This document shows, one piece after another, positions 14,360 to 19,513 of a DNA stretch of 19,513 nucleotides (the stretch's first letter is position 1; each line of letters opens with the position of its first letter). Under the pieces are notes generated by a model. It was not told the DNA's origin, made no database searches, and saw nothing but the letters and a program-made list of their open reading frames with translations. The stretch spans positions 1 to 19,513 of the forward strand of contig JAEWBT010000138.1 in NCBI GenBank assembly GCA_023391015.1, written 5' to 3'. The translations under genes were made by a program, and so were the position numbers. Source of the DNA: Bacteroidota bacterium. GTDB taxonomy: Bacteria; Bacteroidota; Bacteroidia; Chitinophagales; Chitinophagaceae.

Positions 14360-15154
14360 ATGCTGCAACGTGTTACCGACATGCTGGGTCGCTCGCTATT
14401 GATTCCAAAGTCTCCGCAGCGCATCGTTTCGCTCGTGCCGTCTCAAACCGAACTGCTGTGTGATTTAGGATTGGAAACACAGGTGGTGGGCATCACCAAA
14501 TTCTGCATACACCCCGAAAGTTGGTTCCGGAAAAAACCGCGCGTAGGCGGCACTAAAGACGTAAAACCCGACCGCGTAGCCGCACTTTCTCCCGATTTGA
14601 TTCTTGCCAACAAAGAAGAAAACGTCCGGGAACAAATAGAAGCACTTTCCCCAATCGCGCCGGTGTGGGTGAGCGATATTCAAACATTGGAAGATGCGCT
14701 GGAGATGATCCGGCAAGTGGGTGTTATAACCGGAAAAGAGAGTGAAGGAAGTCAAATTTCCGGAAAAATAGAAGCTGAGTTTTCAATTCTTCGAAAAGCT
14801 GCAAGGCCGCAACGCGTCGCTTATGCCATCTGGCGCGATCCGTGGATGTGGGCCGGCGGCGATACGTTTATTCATGAAATGCTCTGCTGCTGTGGCTGGG
14901 AAAATGTTCTGGAGAAGGAAAGTCGTTATCCGGAGACTTCGCTGGAAGAAATTGTTCGCTTAAAACCCGACCGCATTTTGCTTTCATCAGAGCCCTATCC
15001 GTTTGCAGAAAAGCACCTGGCGGAAGTGGCGGCAGCCGTTCCGGATGCGCAGATTGAACTGGTGGATGGTGAGCTGTTTTCCTGGTATGGCAGCCGTTTG
15101 TTGCAGTCGCCTGCGTATTTTCAAAAGCTGATTGACAGGGGACTTAATCGCTGA
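14360..15154 (+). CDS. Helical-backbone metal receptor / BtuF-like cobalamin-type binding protein, no signal peptide
   Basis: A 264-residue protein of the class III periplasmic-binding fold (the BtuF, FhuD and TroA group). It begins TDMLGRSLLIPKSPQRIVSLVPSQTELLCDLGLETQVVGITKFCIHP, a very typical first lobe, followed by VGGTKDVKPDRVAALSPDLILANKEEN and a second lobe with WRDPWMWAGGDTFIHEML and SLEEIVRLKPDRILLSSEPYPF. Such proteins normally deliver cobalamin, haem or siderophore to an ABC importer from the periplasm. Here no signal peptide or lipobox is visible with either start (14360 or the internal ATG 14381), and no permease or ATPase gene is adjacent. The -7 box is weak (GACCTTTG, 14330-14337). 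It could be a cytoplasmic binder of a corrinoid or metal. Fold call firm; ligand unknown. Confidence 0.75.
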   Translation: MLQRVTDMLGRSLLIPKSPQRIVSLVPSQTELLCDLGLETQVVGITKFCIHPESWFRKKPRVGGTKDVKPDRVAALSPDLILANKEENVREQIEALSPIAPVWVSDIQTLEDALEMIRQVGVITGKESEGSQISGKIEAEFSILRKAARPQRVAYAIWRDPWMWAGGDTFIHEMLCCCGWENVLEKESRYPETSLEEIVRLKPDRILLSSEPYPFAEKHLAEVAAAVPDAQIELVDGELFSWYGSRLLQSPAYFQKLIDRGLNR

Positions 15155-15291
15155 AAATTCCGGAAATCCGGCGACGTTTAAATCCGCCGGTAGGGCTTGC
15201 TGTATGTGTCTGTTCAGATAGGTTTGAAATAGCGCTATTTTCCGGAAAACCCGGCCTTTTTCCGGGATTGAAAACACCTTTCTTACCTGCA

Positions 15292-15323
15292 TTGCAAAAC
15301 CAAAGTTTTTTGTTATACTTTTG
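15292..15323 (+). promoter_or_regulatory. Promoter of fbaB
   Basis: TACTTTTG (15316-15323) matches the Bacteroidota -7 box exactly. TTGC (15292-15295), a near match to the TTTG -33 box, lies 20 bp upstream. The leader to ATG 15365 would be about 35 nt. In the gap before it (15155-15291) the only recognisable items are TTCCGGAA at 15158 and TTTCCGGAAA at 15239. Confidence 0.55.
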
Positions 15324-15364
15324 CACGCGATTTACCAACCCTTTATTCTCCAAAAAAACTTGTT

Positions 15365-16435
15365 ATGGCAACGCTGACGGCGACTTCCCGCATTGAAGAC
15401 ATCCTGGCCGATAAGGCCGAATACTATCTGGGCCACACCAGCACGGCCATCGACAAATCGGTTTTGCATGCGCCGTCTCCCAACGCGATTGACACCGTTT
15501 GGGCTGATTCCAACCGCAGCATCCAAACCCTGCGCAGCATCCAAACCCTGCTGGGCAATGGTCGCCTCGCCAACACCGGCTACGTAAGCATTCTGCCTGT
15601 GGATCAGGGCATCGAGCACAGCGCCGGCGCTTCTTTTGCACCCAACCCGATTTATTTCGATCCGGAAAACATCGTGAAACTGGCGATGGAAGGCGGTTGC
15701 AATGCGGTCGCTTCTACCTACGGTGTTCTGGGTGCTGTGGCCCGCAAGTACGCCCACAAGATTCCGTTTATCGTTAAGATCAACCACAACGAGTTTATTT
15801 CTTATCCCAACCGCTTCGACCAAATCATGTTCGGCTCTATCAAAGAAGCCTGGAACATGGGCGCGGTAGCTGTAGGAGCGACTATTTATTTTGGTTCGGA
15901 AGAAAGCACCCGTCAGATTCAGGAAGTGGCCAAGGCGTTTGAGTATGCCCACGAGCTGGGTATGGCCACCGTGCTGTGGTGCTACCTGCGCAACAGCGGC
16001 TTCAAGAAAGACGGCGTGGACTATCACGCTGCTGCCGACCTCACGGCGCAAGCCAACCACTTGGGCGTTACCATTCAGGCAGACATCATCAAGCAAAAAC
16101 TGCCGACCAACAACGGCGGATACACAGCCTTGAACTTTGGTAAGACCCACAAGAACGTGTATGAAAAGATGACCACCGATCACCCGATCGATCTGGCCCG
16201 CTACCAGGTAATGAACTGCTACGCTGGTCGTGTGGGTCTGATCAACTCCGGCGGCGAATCCAAAGGCGATTCCGACCTGCAGGAAGCCGTCATCACCGCT
16301 GTGGTAAACAAACGCGCCGGTGGTATGGGTCTGATTTCTGGCCGGAAAGCGTTCCAGAAAGATATGGGCGTAGGTGTGGATTTGCTCAACGCCATTCAGG
16401 ACGTGTACCTGGACGACAGCATTACGCTGGCCTAA
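15365..16435 (+). CDS. fbaB: Class I fructose-bisphosphate aldolase (FbaB/DhnA type)
   Basis: A 356-residue Schiff-base aldolase of the DhnA/FbaB family that splits fructose 1,6-bisphosphate into dihydroxyacetone phosphate and glyceraldehyde 3-phosphate (glycolysis and gluconeogenesis, cytoplasm). Typical segments are SILPVDQGIEHSAG (75-88), PFIVKINHNEF (134-144), VGATIYFGSEES (170-181), QADIIKQKLP (238-247, which should contain the Schiff-base lysine), NSGGESKGDSD (294-304) and GLISGRKAFQKD (322-333). Length fits the bacterial long form. An exact 18-bp tandem duplication (15515-15550) encodes RSIQTLRSIQTL; relatives have a similar paired helix, so it may not be a new insertion. A perfect promoter element and a strong terminator make it a single-gene unit. 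No palindrome copy in the coding sequence. Confidence 0.93.
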   Translation: MATLTATSRIEDILADKAEYYLGHTSTAIDKSVLHAPSPNAIDTVWADSNRSIQTLRSIQTLLGNGRLANTGYVSILPVDQGIEHSAGASFAPNPIYFDPENIVKLAMEGGCNAVASTYGVLGAVARKYAHKIPFIVKINHNEFISYPNRFDQIMFGSIKEAWNMGAVAVGATIYFGSEESTRQIQEVAKAFEYAHELGMATVLWCYLRNSGFKKDGVDYHAAADLTAQANHLGVTIQADIIKQKLPTNNGGYTALNFGKTHKNVYEKMTTDHPIDLARYQVMNCYAGRVGLINSGGESKGDSDLQEAVITAVVNKRAGGMGLISGRKAFQKDMGVGVDLLNAIQDVYLDDSITLA

Positions 16436-16463
16436 AGCCTCCGGAATAAAATTTTTCTTTGTA

Positions 16464-16492
16464 GAGACGCCCAACTTGGGCGTCTCTTTTTT
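16464..16492 (+). terminator. Rho-independent terminator of fbaB
   Basis: GAGACGCCCAA (16464-16474) and TTGGGCGTCTC (16476-16486) are a perfect 11-bp inverted repeat followed by six T residues. It lies 28 bp after the fbaB stop. Confidence 0.92.
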
Positions 16493-16550
16493 ATGGTTTA
16501 CACCCCCTGCCGGTATGCGAATTGCAGTCTTTTCCGGAAAAACCTTTTTG

Positions 16551-17174
16551 ATGCGACTTTTCCTGCTTTTGCCGATGCTGCTTTGGAGTTGTAACACGGC
16601 TACTTCAGATGCAACCACCACGCCCCCGATAGACACTGCCACCGCTGCTGCCGCCGTTCTGGAGCCCGATATTTCCGGAAATCCAACACCGGCTGTAGAT
16701 GCGGATTGGGAAATTATTCCCGGAAAAAAGGTCGGCAATACGGTGCTGGGCGACGACCCGGCGACATTGCTGCAAGGCCTGGGCCAGCCTGATGCTTCAG
16801 ACGCAGCGATGGGCAAAGCCTGGCTGGTTTGGGATGGCAAGAACACGGAAAACACACTGGCCGTTTTCACCACTTACGCCGACAGCAACATGATGCGTAA
16901 AGCCATCCGGCAAATCCGCGTTACTTCGCCGCGCTTTCAAACCGTTGAAGGGCTTCACACCGGCAGCAACAAAGCCGAGGTAAAAAGGGTCTTTCCCAAG
17001 TTGCAGCAGGCAGAAAATATTTATGGCGATGTACCGCCCCGTTACGACGTTATTTCTAAAGGCATTTCGTTTGAATTTTCCGGAAATGCAGATTACAATG
17101 CCTGCACCGCCATCATGGTGTACCCGCCAGGCGGATCACCAACAGCTTATTTACCCATTCCGGAGAAAAGATAA
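16551..17174 (+). CDS. Predicted lipoprotein of unknown function
   Basis: A 207-residue protein whose N-terminus MRLFLLLPMLLWSCNTATS is a short lipoprotein signal with Cys14 after LLWS, so it should be anchored to a membrane on the periplasmic or outer side. ATG 16551 is chosen because it gives this signal. ATG 16515 would add 12 residues (MRIAVFSGKTFL) created partly by a TTTCCGGAAA copy. Residues 15-45 are a Thr/Ala-rich linker. The rest (WEIIPGKKVGNTVLGDDPATLLQGLGQP...AVFTTYAD...IRQIRVTSPRFQTVEGLHTGSNKAEVKRVFP) resembles small beta-rich lipoproteins in which a G.T....V...LG-type turn recurs. I do not recognise a family. Two palindrome copies (16672, 17077) encode ISGN and FSGN. No nearby gene suggests a role. 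Confidence 0.7.
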   Translation: MRLFLLLPMLLWSCNTATSDATTTPPIDTATAAAAVLEPDISGNPTPAVDADWEIIPGKKVGNTVLGDDPATLLQGLGQPDASDAAMGKAWLVWDGKNTENTLAVFTTYADSNMMRKAIRQIRVTSPRFQTVEGLHTGSNKAEVKRVFPKLQQAENIYGDVPPRYDVISKGISFEFSGNADYNACTAIMVYPPGGSPTAYLPIPEKR

Positions 17175-17346
17175 AAGCGGTCCTGAGTAAAGCCTTTTAT
17201 TTCCGGAGATGCTGTTTTAGAAGCGTTTTCTCGGAAACAGCAGACCCTGTAGAAAAGCGTTTTAAGTGCCTTTTTCTTTCTAAGAATACCATTTTGAGTG
17301 ATGACCCGGTGCGTATCTTGCAGAACACATTCCGAACACTTTCTTT

Positions 17347-17841
17347 ATGGAAAACATCCTTCAACACCTGCAGTCCGAACTGGCGCACGAATACCAAACC
17401 ACCCGTAAGTTTTTTGAGCGCTTTCCCGAAGGTCAAAACGATTATGCGCCCCACCAGAAAAGTATGAAGCTCATGCCGCTGGCTGCCCACATTGCCGAGG
17501 TGTTTGCCTGGCCGCAGCTTATCCTTCATACCGAAGGCATTGATTTTGCCAAAGGCGATTACAAGCCCACGGTGCTTCACAACCGCGAAGATTTGCTGCA
17601 ATTCCTGGACAAGTCCTACGAAACCGGCAAAACTGCGCTGGAAAAGGCCGAATCGCTGGAAGGTCGCTGGGGACTTTCGCACGGCAGCCACAAGCTGGCC
17701 GACTGGACCAAATACGAAGCCATTCGCCACGCCCTGAACCAGGTAACTCACCACCGGGCACAACTGGGCGTCTATTATCGCCTCAGCGATGTTCCGCTGC
17801 CGGGTTCTTACGGGCCGAGCGCGGATGAGCAGAATTTTTAA
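17347..17841 (+). CDS. DinB-family four-helix protein
   Basis: A 164-residue protein of the DinB/YfiT-like metal-dependent four-helix-bundle superfamily. The expected three-histidine metal site can be seen as His48 in PLAAHIAEVF and a pair of histidines in NQVTHHRAQLGVYYRL near the C-terminus. Members include thiol-transferases (bacillithiol or mycothiol type) and many uncharacterised damage-inducible proteins, so no reaction can be assigned. ATG 17347 gives the family N-terminus (MENILQHLQSELAHEYQTTRKFF). A possible promoter lies upstream (TTTG at 17293-17296 and TATCTTGC at 17314-17321), but the 17-bp spacing is short. The stop codon is followed at once by the second mini-hairpin chain. The gap 17175-17346 holds a GCTGTTT/AAACAGC inverted repeat (17211-17241) of unknown meaning. 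Confidence 0.85.
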   Translation: MENILQHLQSELAHEYQTTRKFFERFPEGQNDYAPHQKSMKLMPLAAHIAEVFAWPQLILHTEGIDFAKGDYKPTVLHNREDLLQFLDKSYETGKTALEKAESLEGRWGLSHGSHKLADWTKYEAIRHALNQVTHHRAQLGVYYRLSDVPLPGSYGPSADEQNF

Positions 17842-17933
17842 GCGCTTCGCGCGTTGGACCCGCCTTTGGCGGGATTGGAGTTTCGCTTGGACTCGCCTGC
17901 GGCGAATTGGAGCCTTCGGCTTCGGCTTCGGCT
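17842..17933. repeat. Chain of mini-hairpins linked by TTGG (array B)
   Basis: TTGG occurs at 17854, 17875, 17887 and 17907. Hairpins before, between and after are GCGC-TTC-GCGC, CCCGCC-TTT-GGCGGG, AGT-TTC-GCT, TCGCC-TGC-GGCGA and AGCC-TTC-GGCT, the last followed by extra TTCGGC repeats. The plan is the same as array A (6635-6694), including an identical final unit, but most stems differ. It starts directly after the DinB stop codon. Confidence 0.72.
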
Positions 17934-18003
17934 GTTCATAGTGTTTGATTTCCGGAAATACACCGTTATCAGAAAAGGATATCTCATTTGGGTTCCTCAA
18001 ACC

Positions 18004-18035
18004 AAAAGGGCTGCACCTTCCGGCGCAGCCCTTTT
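18004..18035. terminator. Bidirectional terminator between the DinB gene and hppA
   Basis: AAAAGGGCTGC (18004-18014) and GCAGCCCTTTT (18025-18035) form an 11-bp perfect stem with A- and T-runs on the two sides, so it can stop transcripts from both converging genes. TTTCCGGAAA copies flank it at 17949 and 18055. Confidence 0.85.
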
Positions 18036-18068
18036 CCTATTTTCAGCGTTGAAATTTCCGGAAAAATG

Positions 18069-19513
18069 TTACCGGACTACCACCACTTTTTCGGTTTGAA
18101 CCGGCTGTTTTACTGCATGACCTGCTTTGGTGCCATGCAGCTTGCCAATGCTCGGCGCAATCACGAGTGCCACGATGCTCATCAGTTTGATGAGAATGTT
18201 CATAGACGGACCAGAGGTGTCTTTGAAGGGATCGCCTACAGTGTCGCCGGTAACTGCGGCCTGATGGGGCGGCGAAGGGCGATCGGCTTTGTGTTTATAA
18301 TAAATAACGCCGTTGATTTCCACGCCTTTCTCAAACGATTTTTTGGCATTGTCCCACGCGCCACCGGCGTTGTTTTGGAACATGCCCATCAACACGCCGC
18401 TCACCGTAGCGCCCGCGAGGAAACCGCCCAGCACTTCAGGGCCAAAAATAAAGCCAATCAAAAGCGGGGAAACAATGGCAATTGCGCCGGGCAGCATCAT
18501 TTTCCGGATAGAAGCCTGGGTGGAAATCGCGACACATTTTTCGTATTCCGGCTTGCCCGTGCCTTCCATGATTCCCGGAATCTCCCGGAACTGACGGCGC
18601 ACTTCCTCTACCATCGCCATCGCCGCCTTGCCCACCGCCGTAATGGCCAGTGAAGAAAAGATAAACGGAATCATCCCGCCTACGAAAAGGCCTGCCAGCA
18701 CGTCGGCTTTGTAGATGTCAATGCCTGAAATTCCGGAAATCCCCACAAAAGCTGCGAATAAGGCCAGCGCCGTTAGGGCTGCCGAGGCAATTGCAAAGCC
18801 TTTACCGGTGGCGGCTGTGGTGTTGCCCACCGCGTCGAGTACGTCGGTTTTATCGCGCACCTCGCCGGGCAGTTCACTCATCTCGGCAATGCCACCCGCG
18901 TTGTCGGCAATGGGGCCAAAGGCGTCAATCGCCAGTTGCATGGCCGTGGTCGCCATCATGCCCGCTGCGGCAATCGCTACACCGTAGAGACCGGCGCAGG
19001 CATACGAGCCATAGATACCGCCCGCCAGTACCAGAATGGGCAGCAAAGTAGATTCCATGCCCACCGAAAGCCCGCCGATAATATTGGTGGCGTGGCCGGT
19101 GGATGACTGCCGTACAATCGACATCACCGGACGCTTGCCCATTGCGGTGTAGTACTCGGTGATGATGCTCATCAGCGTTCCTACCACGAGACCAATGATG
19201 ATAGCACCGAACACGCCCATGCGGGTAAACTCAAAACCACGCAGCGTCATGGTTTCCGGAAGTACGTATTGCACAAGGAAATAAGACGCAATCGCCGTCA
19301 GCACAATCGAGCCCCAGTTGCCCAAGTTGAGCGCGTTCTGCACCGCTGCCAGCGCGTTTTTGGCACTGTCGGAAATCCGCACGAAAAAGGTTCCGATAAT
19401 ACTCCAGACAATGCCGGTTCCGGCAATCAGCATCGGCAACAGGATAGGACCAAAGCCGCCGAAACCGTCCACCGAAACCGTTTCCCGACCGAGTACCATC
19501 GTGGCCAGAACGG
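18069..19513 (-). CDS. hppA: K+-dependent membrane-bound ion-pumping pyrophosphatase, N-terminal part outside window
   Basis: About 480 C-terminal residues of a membrane pyrophosphatase, which couples hydrolysis of inorganic pyrophosphate to H+ or Na+ export across the inner membrane. The frame stays open to the window end (VLATMVLG...), so the start and the first pyrophosphate-binding loop lie beyond it. Diagnostic segments are AIDAFGPIADNAGGIAEMSELPGEVR, TDVLDAVGNTTAATGKGFAIASAAL and GDTVGDPFKDTSGPSMNILIKLM. In GNTTAATGKG, Ala and Gly stand where K+-independent enzymes have Lys and Thr, so the enzyme should need K+. Na+ versus H+ cannot be told because the relevant helix is outside. It ends in a short basic/valine tail (TEKVVVVR). 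Two TTCCGGAA cores (18731, 19254) lie inside. Confidence 0.94.
   Translation of the reverse strand, partial: VLATMVLGRETVSVDGFGGFGPILLPMLIAGTGIVWSIIGTFFVRISDSAKNALAAVQNALNLGNWGSIVLTAIASYFLVQYVLPETMTLRGFEFTRMGVFGAIIIGLVVGTLMSIITEYYTAMGKRPVMSIVRQSSTGHATNIIGGLSVGMESTLLPILVLAGGIYGSYACAGLYGVAIAAAGMMATTAMQLAIDAFGPIADNAGGIAEMSELPGEVRDKTDVLDAVGNTTAATGKGFAIASAALTALALFAAFVGISGISGIDIYKADVLAGLFVGGMIPFIFSSLAITAVGKAAMAMVEEVRRQFREIPGIMEGTGKPEYEKCVAISTQASIRKMMLPGAIAIVSPLLIGFIFGPEVLGGFLAGATVSGVLMGMFQNNAGGAWDNAKKSFEKGVEINGVIYYKHKADRPSPPHQAAVTGDTVGDPFKDTSGPSMNILIKLMSIVALVIAPSIGKLHGTKAGHAVKQPVQTEKVVVVR

Larger units (their letters stand above)
3601..18064. repeat. Dispersed palindrome family TTTCCGGAAA (19 exact copies)
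   Basis: Exact copies start at 3601, 5443, 5463, 6710, 6789, 6806, 6827, 7076, 9841, 13059, 13603, 13783, 14757, 15239, 16531, 16672, 17077, 17949 and 18055. The 8-bp core TTCCGGAA occurs additionally at 467, 907, 6109, 7032, 9174, 13310, 14525, 15158, 18731 and 19254. Coding copies use all three frames: FPE (3601), SGN or SGK (7076, 13059, 14757, 16672, 17077) and FRK (13603, 13783), so the constraint acts on DNA rather than protein. Flanks are mostly A/T. None occur in dps, the VWA gene, the PP2C gene, the DUF3276 gene, the transposase, pyrG or fbaB coding sequence. See the findings for interpretation. Confidence 0.9.

Noticed and set aside
15332..16873. Long 513-codon open frame antisense to fbaB and the lipoprotein
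   Set aside because: It runs through the fbaB promoter, the strong terminator and two well-supported genes. It is a shadow caused by codon bias, with no recognisable domain.
17211..17241. GCTGTTT/AAACAGC inverted repeat as terminator of the lipoprotein gene
   Set aside because: The loop is 17 bases and no T-run follows the right arm. A regulatory role cannot be excluded but nothing supports it.
3601..18064. TTTCCGGAAA as ordinary terminator stems or a restriction site
   Set aside because: Copies are mostly inside genes with no T-tract and have no loop, so they are not terminators. Restriction sites tend to be avoided, not enriched a thousandfold.

Overview
The window looks like a chromosomal segment from a Bacteroidota bacterium, probably of the Chitinophagia/Saprospiria/Cytophagia type. 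The evidence is the gene content (a DUF3276/PUR-family nucleic-acid binding protein, a Wzi/RemB-like outer-membrane barrel, a class I FbaB-type aldolase, a Gln-His variant dihydroorotase) and several promoters of the Bacteroidota form TTTG-N19/20-TAnnTTTG. Base composition is near 50% GC by eye. No rRNA, tRNA or CRISPR was seen. Genus cannot be named from the sequence alone.

Layout. 1-1112: 3' part of a PQQ-dependent sugar dehydrogenase. 1166-1648: dps, ending in a terminator whose T-tract overlaps the promoter of the next unit. 1781-5304: a three-gene operon of a von Willebrand factor A (TerY-like) protein, a PP2C phosphatase and a kinase with a CPWC motif, membrane hairpin, coiled coils and helix-hairpin-helix. 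This matches the TerY-phosphorylation triad (TerY-P), linked to stress and phage defence. 5294-6628: pyrC, convergent with the triad and overlapping it by 11 bp. 6629-6948: repeat-rich intergenic DNA. 6949-8652: outer-membrane barrel. 8653-9268: a 42-bp minisatellite and a strong promoter for the DUF3276 gene (9269-9766). 9991-10786: a Y1 (HUH) transposase of RAYT type inside two mirror-image arrays of REP-like palindromes. 11051-12706: pyrG. 12737-14314: polytopic membrane protein. 14360-15154: periplasmic-binding-fold metal/cobalamin receptor without a signal peptide. 15365-16435: fbaB. 16551-17174: lipoprotein. 17347-17841: DinB-like protein. 18069 to the window end: C-terminal two thirds of a K+-dependent membrane pyrophosphatase, on the minus strand.

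The most unusual signal belongs to no gene. The 10-bp palindrome TTTCCGGAAA occurs 19 times exactly, and its core TTCCGGAA occurs 29 times. About 0.02 and 0.3 copies respectively would be expected with uniform bases. It sits in intergenic DNA and in genes in all three reading frames (FPE, SGN/SGK, FRK), and it is absent from the most constrained genes (pyrG, fbaB, dps) and from the transposase. It behaves like a highly iterated palindrome (compare HIP1 of cyanobacteria) or a DNA-uptake or nucleoid-protein site. A second unnamed structure is a chain of tiny hairpins joined by TTGG at two intergenic places (6635-6694 and 17842-17933). Stem sequences vary between units while pairing is kept.

The housekeeping genes (pyrC, pyrG, fbaB, hppA) are mostly transcribed singly and are not obviously linked in one pathway. 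The only tight operon is the triad.
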